From: Streptomyces thinghirensis
GTDB taxonomy: Bacteria; Actinomycetota; Actinomycetia; Streptomycetales; Streptomycetaceae
Assembly (NCBI GenBank): GCA_021502835.1
Contig: JAKFGP010000050.1
Span: 248,001-312,000, forward strand
Reading direction: 5' to 3'
DNA length: 64,000 nt
Shown here: in pieces, positions 41,026 to 51,916 of the stretch
Layout of the letters: each line of letters starts with the position of its first letter
How positions within the stretch are numbered: position 1 is the stretch's first letter
The notes under the pieces: generated by a model
Database searches by the model: none
What the model was told of the DNA's origin: nothing
The model's input: only the letters and a program-made list of their open reading frames with translations
Translations under genes and position numbers: made by a program

Positions 41026-41700
41026 TCAGCCGCCGGTCGACGCCACGGCCCGCGCCGTTTCCGCGCTGACCGCTCCCCACACCTCGCCCACGATCTTCCG
41101 CAGCCCGGGGGCCGCGCCCCGCCGCGCTCGGTCAGCTCCGCGATCCGGCCCTTCCGCGCGCGTTGTTCCCGGCCGGCCCGAGGGCGCGCAGTTCCGCGGT
41201 GCGGCCGCCAGCGCGGCCAGCGCGCGTTCCGCTCGGAGACCTCCCCGGCCGGCACCGGGCCCTCCAGGAGGTACCGCTGCGCTCCTCCCGGAGCGCCTGC
41301 GCCAGGCGGCGCCCCGCGCCAGGACGTACTCCACGGACGGGAACACGCCGAGGACGCGCTTCTTCTCGGCGCGCAGGTACCCCTCGGCCACCAGTTGCTC
41401 CCGGACGGCGTCGAAGGTGAGCCGCGCATGCAGCCTCACCCACGTGCGCCACCGGTGCGGCATCGACTCGCGGACGAGGTCCAGCAGCCCGTCGAGGACG
41501 GCGTCCCCGGTGCGGGAGTCCAGGTCGACGGGGGTGGCGATGCCCTCGTCGTCGACGAGCAGGCCGCGCTGGGCCAGTTCGGTGAGCGCGCCGGCGCGCA
41601 CCAGGTGGTGGTGCCGGGCGGTGTCGGTGGCCCCGGGGCGCGCCGGGTCCCAGGCCAGCAGACAGAGCCGGGCCGGCGGTGAGAGCGAGCCGTTGGGCAC
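41026..41700 (-). CDS. GOLPH3/VPS74 (GPP34) family protein
   Basis: This is a protein of about 225 residues related to the eukaryotic PI4P-binding Golgi protein GOLPH3. It begins PNGSLSPPARLCLLAWDPAR, then HHHLVRAGALTELAQRGLLV and DDEGIATPVDLDSRTGDAVL. DGLLDLVRESMPHRWRTWVR, LTFDAVREQLVAEGYLRAEK and RVLGVFPSVEYVLARGAAWR follow. The C-terminus IVGEVWGAVSAETARAVAST completes the helical bundle. GTG 41700 is used as start; breaks lie near 41320-41290, 41225 and 41150. Its bacterial function is unknown. The gene is divergent from the ABC-F gene and convergent with ssgD. Confidence 0.85.
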   Translation of the reverse strand: MPNGSLSPPARLCLLAWDPARPGATDTARHHHLVRAGALTELAQRGLLVDDEGIATPVDLDSRTGDAVLDGLLDLVRESMPHRWRTWVRLHARLTFDAVREQLVAEGYLRAEKKRVLGVFPSVEYVLARGAAWRRRSGRSAAVPPGGPGAGRGGLRAERALAALAAAPRNCAPSGRPGTTRAEGPDRGADRARRGAAPGLRKIVGEVWGAVSAETARAVASTGG

Positions 41701-41741
41701 GGGGGCCTCCCGGGGCCGTGGGACCGATTCACGGTAAGGCG

Positions 41742-41770
41742 TTGACAGCCCAGCCGGTCTCTCGTACGGT
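41742..41770 (+). promoter_or_regulatory. Housekeeping-type promoter of the ABC-F/UvrA-like operon
   Basis: TTGACA (41742-41747) and TACGGT (41765-41770) are separated by 17 bases, close to the major sigma-factor consensus. Transcription would begin near 41777, about 250 bases before the ABC-F start. Confidence 0.75.
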
Positions 41771-42028
41771 TGTACAGCGCTTCTGTTGCCGCCGATTGGA
41801 GAAGGACGTTGCTCGTCTGAGGTCCTGAGACACCGCGTCACACCATTCTTGTGTGTACGCCGCGTGCGACCTCGGCGTCCGAGCCGTCCCTTTGCGGAGC
41901 AGGGCTTTTTCATGCCCGAGCACTCCCCGGGGCTCCTCCTCTCCCCTCGTCCGACGGCGCTCGCCGCTCTCCCGGTGTCTCGATACGCGTTTGCCCCTGA
42001 CCGCCTCAAGCAACCGCGGAGACCCTGT
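41771..42028 (+). promoter_or_regulatory. Structured leader with 3-codon uORF and attenuator-like hairpins
   Basis: GGAGAAGG at 41798-41805 precedes a tiny ORF, TTG-CTC-GTC-TGA (41809-41820). Its stop overlaps the first bases of a helix GAGGTC (41819-41824)/GACCTC (41868-41873). Inside is a hairpin GCGT-CACAC (41835-41843)/GTGTG-T-ACGC (41851-41860). A competing hairpin CTCGG (41871-41875)/CCGAG (41879-41883) shares bases with the outer helix. A T5 run follows at 41906-41910 after a weak GC-rich dyad. This layout is typical of ribosome-mediated attenuation of resistance genes; the mechanism is inferred. Confidence 0.6.
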
Positions 42029-43673
42029 ATGTCTACTTCCATCACTTGTACGTCCCTCTCCGTTCGCCTGGCCCGACGGCACGCCCGTCTTCGAGGGACT
42101 CGACACCGCCTTCGGCCCCGGCAGGACCGGGCTCGTCGGTGTCAACGGGTCGGGCAAGTCCACCCTGTTGAAACTGATCGCCGGGCAGCCTCGCCCCGGC
42201 CGACGGCACGGTCCGCGTGGTCGGCGAGGTCGGTTACCTGCCGCAGAACGTCACGCTCGACACCGTGCTGCGGGTCGACGAGGCGTCGGCATCGCCACGC
42301 GGCGCGCCGCGCTGCACGCCATCGAGGCGGGCGACGTGGCCGAGGAGCACTTCGAGAGGCTCGGTGACGACTGGGACGCCGAGGAGCGCGCCTCGCCACG
42401 CTCGGCGAACTCGGCCTCGGTCACGTCGGGCCTCGACCGCACCGTCGGCGAGGTCTCGGGCGTGCGAGTCGGTCCTGCTGCGGTTGGCCGCGCTGTCGCT
42501 GCTGCAGCCGGCCTCGACGTCCCGCTCCTGGACGAGCCCACCAACAACCTTCGACCTGTACGCACGGGTGGCTGTACGCGGCCATCACCTCCTGGCCGGG
42601 GGTCGTGGTCGTGGTCAGCCACGACCGCGAGCTGTTGGACCTCGTCGACCAGATCGCCGACCCGCGCTCCGGCGAGATCACCTGGTACGGCGGGACTCTC
42701 GGCGTACGAGGAGGTCCTGGCCGTGGAGCAGGAGGCGGCCGAGCGGATGGTGCGCGTCGCCGAGTCCGATCTGCGCAAGCAGAAGCGTGAACTGGCCGAC
42801 GCCCAGGTCAAGCTGGCCTCGTCGCAAACGGGTACGGCCTAGAAGATGTACGAGCAGAAGCGTGAGCCGAAGATCGTCATGGGGCTTCGCAAGCGCGCGG
42901 CGCAGGAGTCCGGCGGGCAAGCACCGCATCACATGCACGAGGAGAAGCTCGCCGGAGGCCAGGAGCGGCTCGACGACGGTGGAGGCCGTGCGGGACGACG
43001 ACGAGATCCGCGTCGACTCGTCGTACACGGCCGTACCGCCCGGGCGCGCTCGGTGCCGATGCCCGGGACCTGGAACTGGCCGCGGCACGCGCGGAGGGTG
43101 GTCGATCTGCACGGCCCCGAGACTCGCGCTGATCGGGCGCAACGGCGCGGGCAAAGACCACGCTGCTGCGCACGATCGCCGGGGAGCTGGAGCCGGTGGC
43201 GGGCGAGGGTGACGGCGCAACGTCCCGCTGCGGTTCCTGCCACAGCGCCTGATCGTCTCCTCGACGGCGAGCTGAGCGTCGCCGAGAACGTGGCCCGGCT
43301 CGCGCCGGGCGCCACCAACAACCGGATCCGGGAAGGGCTGGCGCGCTTCCTGTTCCGGGGCGCCCGGGCCGACCAGCAGGCGGCGACCCTGTCCGGCGGC
43401 GAACGCCCAGCGGGAGCGGCGCTGGCCGCGCTGATGCTGGCCGATCCCGCGCCGCAGTTGCCAGGATGCTGGACGAGCCGACGAACAACCTGGACATCGC
43501 GAGCGTGCGGGGTAGGCTCACCGGCGCTCCTGGAGTCGTACGAGGGGGCGCTGGTGGTGGCCAGTCACGACCTGCCAAGGTTCCTGGAGTCGATCGCAAC
43601 CGCCCGCTGGCTGCTGATGGAGGAGGGAGAACTGAGGGAAATCACGCCGGAAGCTGTCGGGTATCCCGCCTAG
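42029..43673 (+). CDS. ABC-F family ATPase, antibiotic-resistance type (second of three)
   Basis: This is a cytoplasmic twin-ATPase of about 545 residues. It starts MSTSITCTSLS. The first Walker A is LVGVNGSGKSTLLKLIAGQ near 42135-42190, followed by VGEVGYLPQNVTLDTVLRVD. The first Walker B, LLDEPTNNL, is near 42525, then GVVVVVSHDRELLDLVDQIA. The linker RKQKRELADAQVKLA with MYEQKREPKIVMGLRKRAAQ is Lys/Arg-rich. The second Walker A, LIGRNGAGK, is near 43130. The signature LSGGER lies near 43390 and LDEPTNNLDIASVR near 43465. It ends EGELREITPEAVGYPA. ATG 42029 has GGAG upstream. Many breaks (42065, 42190, 42290, 42385, 42470, 42550, 42700, 42825, 42915, 43110, 43215, 43410, 43515, 43580). The leader and the downstream UvrA-like gene favour a drug-protection role. 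Confidence 0.88.
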
Positions 43674-43683
43674 CGTTCCCGGC

Positions 43684-45967
43684 ATGAGCGAGTTCATCAG
43701 CATCAACGGAGCCAGGAGAACAACCTCCAGGACGTCACGTCCTGCATCCCGAAGGGCCGGCTGACGGTGTTCTACCGGCGTTTGGGGTCGGGGAAGTCGT
43801 CGGTCGTGTTCGACACGATCGCGGTCGAGGTCGCAGCGCCAGCTGAACGAGACGTTCACCTGGTTCGTACGCAACCGGCTGCCTGGTGGCACGAGCGGGC
43901 GCCGCACGCGGATGCCCTGGAGGACTCCTCCCTCGGCGATCGTCGCCGACCAGCGGCCGGTCGGCGGCTACCTGCGGTCCACGGTCGGCACGATGACCGA
44001 CATCCACTCGGTGCTGCGGGTGCTGTTCTCCCGGCACGGCACGCCCAGCGCGCCGGGACGGCGACGGCGTACTCGTTCAACGACCCGTCGGGCATTGCCC
44101 TGGCTGCGACGGCCTGGGCCGCAAGGTGAGTCCCGGCTGGGACTGCATTCCTCGACCCCGCCAGGTCGCTGGCCGGCGGGGCTGGTCCGCTTCCCGCCGT
44201 TCGCGGCGGGGATCCTGGCAGGGGCAGGCGTACACCAACACGGACGAGCTGGACCCGGACAAGCCGGTCGGCGACTTCACGGACGCCGAGCGCACGTTCC
44301 CTGATGCGCGGGCGGCCCGGCAGCAAGGTCACCGTCAACGGCATCGGAAGCGGCACCTGGACCACCGAGTACGAGGGCTCCCGCCGACCGCTTCGAGCGG
44401 CTGTATCTCGGCGGGACCTGTCGGCGATGAGCGAGAAGACCCCGGAGCTGGTGCGGCGGTTCCTGGTCGAGGGCGACCGTCCCGAGTGCGGCGGCGCCTG
44501 GCTGAACGCGGCGGCGCTCTGCACCCGGATCGAGCCGGCACTCCATCTGCCGACTGCTCGGCCATGTAGGTCACCGACCCGATCGCCGTACTTCGAGGCG
44601 GATCGACGATCTCGGGTGGCCCTGGCCCATCGCCGGTGCCGCCGTCACCGCGCTGGAGCGCGTCGAGGCGATCGGCCTCGGCTTTTCGCCTGGGCCGCCT
44701 CGACTGGGAGACCGCCACCCTGTCCGGCGGCGAGGGACAGCGGCTGAAGACCGTGCGGCACTCGGCTCCAGCCCGACCGGGATGACGTACATCTCGACGA
44801 GCCCAGCGTCGGGCTGCACCCGCGCGACGTCGGCCGCCCTCCTCGGCGACCCCTGCTGCCATTCGCGACAAGGGTAACACTGTGCTGGTCGTCGAGCACG
44901 ACCCGGACGTCATCGCGCTGGCGGACCACGTCGTCGACATGGGGCCGGGAGCCGGCGCGGGGCGGCGGCCGGGTGGTGTTCGAGGGGACGCCGGACGAGC
45001 TGGTCGGCGTGACACGCTCACCGGAGCTGAGTTCGGACGCCGTACGGCGCGTGGAGCGAGGACCCGCGGACGGCGACCGCGCGTGGGTGAAGGGCGTCGG
45101 CCGCCACAACCCGCGGGACGTGACGGTGGTCTTCCTGACCGGGGCTGACCCGCGGTCACCGGGGTCGCCGGGTCGGGCAAGAGCACGCTGGTCGCGGAGC
45201 TGATCGCCGCCCACCCGGACGCGGTGGTCGTCGACCAGTCCTCGATCGGCGTCTCGGCGCGGTCGACCCCGGCGACGTACCTCGGGATCATGGACACGGT
45301 ACGGAAGATCTTCGCGCGGGAGACGGGCGCGGAGGCCGGGTTCTTCAGCTTCAACTCGTCGGGAGCGTTAGCGGCGCCTGCGAGGCGGGGCATCATCAAC
45401 ACCGACCTCGCGTTCATGGACCCCCGTGACGACGACCTGCGGCGACTGCGACGGCCGGCGCTTCCGGGACGAGGTACTGCGGCTGACGGTCGACGGCAGC
45501 TCCATCGCCGACGTGCTCGCGATGACCGCCGACCAGGCACTGGACTTCTTCGCCGACACGGGCGTACGGCGGCGGCTGCGCGCCTCTGAGCGGACGTGTC
45601 GGCGACTCTACCACGCTAGGGGCAGTCGCTGTCCACGCTCTCCGGCGGTGAGCGGCAGCGCATCAAGCTCGCCACCCGACTGCACCGCACCGGCGCGGTG
45701 TACGTCCTGGACGAAACCGACCACCGGATCAGCATACGTCGGACGTCGAGGGACTGCTCGCCTGCTGGACCGCCTGGTCGGCACCGGCAACCTGGTCGTG
45801 GTCGTCGAGCACAACCTGGACGGTGGCGCACCCCGACTGGGTGATCGACCTCGGTCCGACGGCCGACGGCGGCCGGGTGATCTTCGCCGCACCCCGCGCG
45901 AGCTGCCCACGGCCCGCCGCTCCAGCACGGCGGAGCATCCTGCGGGTGGCCATGGCCGAGGGGCTGA
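43684..45967 (+). CDS. UvrA-like ABC ATPase (drug-resistance type excinuclease paralogue)
   Basis: This is a cytoplasmic protein of about 760 residues, shorter than housekeeping UvrA (about 950). It starts [10 protein letters not shown]; the first Walker A region, [15 protein letters not shown], is near 43790. Zinc-finger-like Cys segments appear later (a CPGC-type around 44090, CGGA near 44490, CGAC near 45370, [18 protein letters not shown] near 45430). The signatures are [19 protein letters not shown] near 44715 and [18 protein letters not shown] near 45640. Walker B segments include [13 protein letters not shown] near 44800, followed by [20 protein letters not shown] and [11 protein letters not shown]. 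The reduced length suggests that the UvrB-binding insert is missing. It starts 10 bases after the ABC-F stop, so both share one operon. At least fifteen frame breaks. Confidence 0.88.
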
Positions 45968-46059
45968 CGGGGTTCTGTCCGCACGCGTCCCCGCCGCATG
46001 ATGGCGAGTCGGCGCCGCGCCACGGGTGCCGGACTGCCAGCGCCGATACCGAGACCCCC

Positions 46060-46828
46060 GTGCCCAGCAAGAAGGCCTCGTCCGCCGCCCCAGCCCGCGA
46101 CTGGCGGAAGGACTGGTGACCCATGTCGAGCGGGAGAAGGTCGACCACGGTCTCGCGGTCGAGCAGGGACGCGGCGCCGGCGCCTGCGCGCGCACGGCTG
46201 GGAGACGCTGGAGGGATCTGGCCGACGACCGCCTCGACTCCGTCTTCGTCGAGGACACGGTCGTCATGTACCGCAACGTCGCCCTGATCACCCGGCCGGG
46301 GGCGCCGAGTCGCGGCGTGCGGAGACGGCCGGGGTCGAGGAGGCCGGCGTGGCCGTCTGGGCTGCTCGGTCAACTGGGTGTGGGAGCCGGGCACCCTGGA
46401 CGGCGGCGACGTCCCTGAAGGTCGGCGACACGGTCTACGTCGAGCGCGGCGGGCGCACCTCAACGCGGCCGGCGTCCAGCAGCCCGGGCCGCCTTCGAAC
46501 CGCTGGGCCTGGTTGTCGCCGTACTCGGTGAGCAAGGTGCTGCGCACCTGGCCGGCGGTCACCTGCGCCTTGACGGACGGTGATCGGCACATCCCGATGA
46601 CGGACGTGCTGTCGCTGTTCCCCGGTTCCTCCCGGTGCCGGAGGGAGTCCGGCGCGCATTACCGTGGAAGCTGCTCGGCGGCGGTGCTGCCGATGGCGGC
46701 GAAGCGCGCCGAAGACCGCGGAGCTGCCCGCCGACCTCGGCCACGAGCCGGTGCTCGTCGACATCGGCGAGTTCGAGAAACTCGAGGGCTGTGGACGTGG
46801 GCCTCTCGGTCCGGTTGCGGAACTGTAG
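46060..46828 (+). CDS. Dimethylargininase (DDAH) family amidinotransferase-fold protein
   Basis: This is a pentein-fold hydrolase that would convert dimethylarginine to citrulline and dimethylamine. The reconstructed N-terminus is PSKKA-LVRRPSPRLAEGLVTHVER, then EKVDHGLAVEQ. DSVFVEDTVVMYRNVALITR carries the substrate-binding VFVEDT. NWVWEPGTLDGGDVLKVGDT carries the LDGGDVL motif. KLLGGG and ELPADLGHEPVLVDIGEFEK precede the C-terminal KLEGC. The usual catalytic Cys segment near the end (VTCLSVR in relatives) reads DVGLSVR here, but a frame break lies beside it. GTG 46060 is used as start; breaks are frequent. The role in Streptomyces is unclear. Confidence 0.8.
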
Positions 46829-46931
46829 CCGGCTGAGCTGCACGTGCGTCACCCGTCCGGCTCCCGGACCCCAGGGCTCGAGCCTTCGTCACCCCGGTGG
46901 ACGGCGGCCGGATCAGGGCCTTTACAGTGCG

Positions 46932-46960
46932 TTTAACCCATGAGTCTCGTAACCTACGGT
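46932..46960 (+). promoter_or_regulatory. Promoter of acyl-ACP desaturase gene
   Basis: TTTAAC (46932-46937) and TACGGT (46955-46960) with a 17-base spacer lie 79 bases before the desaturase GTG. The region is notably AT-rich for this genome. The -10 hexamer is identical to that of the ABC-F promoter. Confidence 0.6.
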
Positions 46961-47038
46961 TTTCTAGCCCATTTTCCTGCAGGCCTTCGGCAATCGCCTG
47001 CCGGGCGCCTGCCTGGTCGTACGTCCCCTGGAGTTTCT

Positions 47039-47981
47039 GTGACGACCGCCCCCGCACCCCGGCAGTTCCGCCGAATGGACTTGACGCCCGGCTGCTGTAC
47101 GCGCTGGAGGAAGTGGTCGAGACCGAACTCAACCGGCACCTGAAGGTCACCAAGGACTGGATGCCGCACGAGTACGTGCCCTGGAGCGTACGGCCGCAAC
47201 TTCCCCGGTTTCGAGGACGGCGAGGCCTGGAGAAGGGCCAGTCCAAGGTCACCGAGATCGGCCGGATCGCCCTGGTGGTGAACTTCCCGACGGAGGACAA
47301 CCTCTACGCTACCACCACGAGATTCTGCTCTTCGGCCGGACGGCGCCTGGGGCACCTGGGCGGCCCGCTGGACGCGGAGGAGGGCCGGCACGGCATCGCA
47401 TGCGCGACTACCTGCTCGCCGCGTCGACCCGGCCGGAGCAGTTCCGCATGGCCCAGCATGAGCGAGGGTTTCGAGTCGGACAACCTGCACCTGATGCCGT
47501 ACCCGGTGGCCTACGTCGCTCTCCAGGAGCTGGCCACCTGCATCTCGCACCGCAACACGGCCACCAGTCCGGCGACCTGTCCGCGACCGTACGCTGGCCC
47601 GTATCGCGACCGACGAGAACCTGCACATGGTCTTCACCGCAACCTGCTCAAGGCGGCCTTCGAGCTGGCGCCCGACCTGACGATGCAGGCGGTGGGCGGG
47701 GACGTGGTCGAACTTCCGATGCCCGGTCACCGCATGCCCGGCTTCGAGCGGCTGCAGCGCAGATGGCGATCGGCGAGGTCTCCACAACCCGCATCCACCA
47801 CGACGACGGATCCAGCCCGTGCTGCGCTTCCCGAAGATCATGGAGATCGACGGCCTCGGCCCGAGGCCAGGCGGCCCAGGAGGAGCTGGGCTGTACATGG
47901 GCGGGTCGACGCCGAGGCGTCCAAGTTCGACGAGAAGTTGGGGCGCGCAAGGCGCGGATGGCGGCGCGGGTGGTGGGCTGA
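47039..47981 (+). CDS. Acyl-[acyl-carrier-protein] desaturase
   Basis: This is a soluble diiron enzyme that introduces a double bond into acyl-ACP. It starts TTAPAPRQFRRMDLTPG, then LYALEEVVETELNRHLKVTK and DWMPHEYVPWS. EGQSKVTEIGRIALVVN is seen as KGQSKVTEIGRIALVVNF here. Iron-ligand helices include the E-x-x-H type segment near 47310 (YHHEILLFG) and RIATDENLHMVFYRNLLKAA near 47600-47655 (DENLH). YPVAYVALQELATCISHRNT follows the first. It ends EASKFDEKLGARKARMAARV with VG. About 315 residues is normal. GTG 47039 follows CTGGAG. Breaks lie near 47070, 47200, 47310, 47390, 47460, 47570, 47635, 47755, 47810 and 47870. Confidence 0.92.
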
Positions 47982-48044
47982 CCTGCTGCCCGTCCGCCGC
48001 CGCCCGGTCGGGTGGTGGCGCGGGCGGGCCGTTCGCGGCCGGGA

Positions 48045-48284
48045 TCAGCGGCGCGGTGCGCGCAGTGCCAGCCGTTCCTTCTCCGACAGCCCGCCCCAGG
48101 ACGCCGAAGCGCTCGTCGTTACTCAGCGCGTACTACCTAGGCAGGCCGAGCGGATCGGGCACAGGGCGCAGATCCGGCTTGGCATCCCGTACGGAACTGC
48201 CGGGCTCGGGGAAGAAGAAGTCCGCCCCGGTCTGTGCGCACAACGCCTCTCCTGCCAGGCGAGGTCGGGGCGCGTCGTGATCAT
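48045..48284 (-). CDS. WhiB-family iron-sulfur transcriptional regulator
   Basis: This is a small actinobacterial [4Fe-4S] protein of about 85 residues that regulates transcription with the major sigma factor. In the reconstructed frame it reads MITTRPDLAWQER-ALCAQTGADFFFPEPGSS. The segment RICALCPIRSACLEYAL follows, giving the four-Cys pattern C...CxxCxxxxxC. The ERFGVWGGLSEKERLALRAP segment after it contains the G[VI]WGG turn. It ends PRR at 48045. ATG 48284 is used as start. Frame breaks lie near 48220, 48185, 48135 and 48090. Its target is unknown; the VOC gene starts divergently about 200 bases away. Confidence 0.85.
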
Positions 48285-48487
48285 CCTTTGGTGTGCATGG
48301 ACAGCAGCGTGCCGGGACGGCGAAAAACGTTCGATCAACGCGGGATCAACGCCGCGCCGGCGGGCCCGTGGCCGACCCGATGGTCCTCCCGCTCCGTGCG
48401 GGGACGCACGGCGGCGCGCGGGAGCGCTGGACAGTGGTGGGTGGAAGACTCGGCAGTGCAGGCAACGGACTCCTTCCGAGGAGGGCG

Positions 48488-49274
48488 ATGATGCTCACCA
48501 CCCGTTTCGTCACCGGTGCTCCGAACTGGATCAGACGTCGGGCAACCGACATCGACGGCGCCACTTCCTTCTACGGTGGCCTCTTCGGCTGGCGCTTCCG
48601 GTCGGCGGGGCCCGAGGCCGGCGGCTACGGCTTCTTCGAGCTGGACGGCCGGATCGTGGCCGGCGGTATGCAGACGACGCCGGAGCAGGGCCCGCCGTCC
48701 TGGACGGTCTACTTCCAGACCCCGGACGCGGACGCCGCCGCCAAGGCCTCCGAGCAGGCCCGGGGCGGTGTGCTCATGCGGCCCATGGACGTGCTGGACC
48801 AGGGCACCATGGCGATCCTCGCCGACCGGGCCGGGGTGCCGTTCGGCGTCTGGCAGCCGGGGCGGCTGGGCGGCCTGACCGTGGCCGGCGAGACCGGTGC
48901 GCCTGTGCTGGGTCGAGCTGTACACGGCGGACATCGCGGCCGCCGCCGCGTACTACCGGGCGGTGCTGGGGCTGGAGACCTCGGCCGTCTCCTTCCTGGC
49001 TCCACCTACACCTGCGTCAACCGGCGGGCGAGGGCGAGGAGAGCATGTTCGGCGGCGTCGTTCCGCTCGCCGACGACCCTCTGGAGACGGACGGCCACTG
49101 GCTGCCGTACCTCGCGGTCGACGACACGGACGCCGCGGTCGCCCGACCCTGGAGCTCGGCGGCACGGTGCGGATGCCCGCGACGGACATCGAGGGCGTCG
49201 GACGCCTCGCCCGTCTGGCCGACCCGTACGGCGCCCGGTTCGCGGTACTCAGGCCGATGCCGCGGGAGGGGTAG
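48488..49274 (+). CDS. VOC (glyoxalase/dioxygenase-fold) family protein, two domains
   Basis: This is a protein of about 262 residues with two tandem vicinal-oxygen-chelate modules. The first reads MMLTTRFVTGAPNWI, then TDIDGATSFYGGLFGWRFRS and GYGFFELDGRIVAGGMQTTP. SWTVYFQTPDADAAAKASEQ and MAILADRAGVPFGVWQPG follow. The second reads ELYTADIAAAAAYYRAVLGL and MFGGVVPLADDPLETDGHWL, ending ARLADPYGARFAVLRPMPRE with G. Two ATGs lie at 48488 and 48491 after GAGG. Breaks lie near 48535, 48900, 49010 and 49145. Typical relatives are often called hydroxylases; the reaction is unknown. Confidence 0.87.
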
Positions 49275-49513
49275 GGCTGCGCGGAGGGTCGGGTCGCGGC
49301 CTTGGACGGCGTCCGGCCGGCGGAGGTGAGCGGGGCCGAGGCGGCCCGCCGCGAGGTGGAGCAGGCAGGGGTGGCGGCCGCTGCCGCGCCGGGCGACGCG
49401 AGGAGCCCGGCGGGCAGCGGGCGTGGTCGGGAGGCGGAGTGCCTGCGTCCGTGTCAGGGAGCCGCCGGGCCTGCCCGGGGGCGCCCCCGCCCGGCCGTGG
49501 TTCCTGCTCCGTC
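49275..49513. other. Intergenic region, no gene seen
   Basis: These 239 bases between the convergent VOC and LacI-family genes hold GC-rich sequence without a supported gene. No clear hairpin terminator was found, apart from short G/C-rich dyads. Confidence 0.4.
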
Positions 49514-50577
49514 TCACGTGGTCGCGCGTCGGACCAGGGTCGTCGGCAGGACGACGCCGGACGGCTTGTCCGGCTCGGTCTGCCGCGTCCGCCGCGGAGT
49601 TCCCCGCCCCGACGCCGCGGTCCAGCCCGCGCAGCAGCAGGCGGGCCATCAGCCGGCCCATCTCCTCGATGTCCTGGCGGACCGTGGTCAGCGGCGGGTC
49701 GGTCTGCTCGGCGACGGGCAGCATGTCGTCGAAGCCGACCACGGCAACGTCCTCCGGCACCCGCCGCCCGCCCTCGCGCAGCACCCGCAGGGCGCCCGCC
49801 GCGGTGAGGTCGTTGGCCGCGAACACGGCGTCCAGGTCCGGGCACCGGTCGAGCAGTTCCGCATCGCCCGCTCGCCGCCGACCGGGGTGAAGTCCCCGCG
49901 CGCGATCAGCCCGGGGTCGGCGTCGGCCCGGACGTCGCGGAAGCCGGCGAGCCGGTCGGCCGCTGACGTCTGGTCGAGCGGGCCGGTGATGTGCGCGATG
50001 CGGGTGCGGCCGAGCCCCGCCAGGTGGCGGACGGCGTCGCGGGCGCCGCCGCGGTTGTCACTGTCCACGTAGACCACGTCGTCCCGGCCGTCGTCCCAGC
50101 CGGGGCGCCCGCCGAACACGGTCGGCACGCCGGCGCTGCGGACGAGGCCGGGCAGCGGGTCGTCGAGGTGCAGGGAGAAGACGAGCGCACCGTCGACATG
50201 GCCGCCGGCCAGGTAGCGGCCGACGCGGGCATGGTCCTCGCGGCCCTCCGTGAGCAGCAGCACGAGCTGGTTGTCGTGGGCCGTCGGTTCCTTGCTGATG
50301 CCGCGGAGTTGCTGGGCGAAGTAGGGGTCGGCGAAGATCCGGGCCCCGGTTCGGCGGCGACGACGGCGACCGCGTCGTGGCGTCGCGTCACCAGGCTGCG
50401 GGCCGCCTGGCCGGGCACGTAGCCGAGTTCCTCCACCGCACGCCGGACCCGCTCGGCCAGCGCGTCCCGCACCCCGTGCGCCCCGTTCACCACCCGGGAC
50501 ACGGTGGCCCGCGAGACCCCGGCGCGCTCGGCCACGGCCTCCAGCGTGGGACGCGGCGCGGTCTCGGTCACGGGCAC
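49514..50577 (-). CDS. LacI-family transcriptional regulator
   Basis: This is a sugar-responsive repressor of about 350 residues. The DNA-binding headpiece reads [20 protein letters not shown], then [20 protein letters not shown] and [20 protein letters not shown]. The periplasmic-binding-like domain follows: [86 protein letters not shown] and [48 protein letters not shown] and [20 protein letters not shown] follow. It ends [14 protein letters not shown] 50577 is the start. Breaks lie near 50350, 49880, 49610 and 49560. The adjacent laccase and sugar-dehydrogenase genes are possible targets. Confidence 0.92.
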
Positions 50578-50690
50578 TCCTCCTCGGCGACTGCGGCTCA
50601 GGATAGGCGGCAGGCCGTCGGCAGGAGAGAGCGGAGAGAGCGGGTGAAAGCGCTCCGGCGCCCCGAATCCGCGTCCCGGGGGCCGTCCCC

Positions 50691-51808
<1,118 letters not shown>

Positions 51809-51916
51809 TTATCCACACTCAGGACAAAGTTCGTTCGATCCCGGTCATACCTATTGGCGAACCATGCAAAGAGGTCTAACTTCCTGTGCGCTGCTGCCGT
51901 GACCGAGGAGGTGCCC

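Noticed and set aside
46829..46931. Possible tRNA between DDAH and desaturase genes
   Set aside because: A GGGCTCGAGCC-like stretch looked like a T-arm, but no acceptor stem or anticodon arm could be folded.
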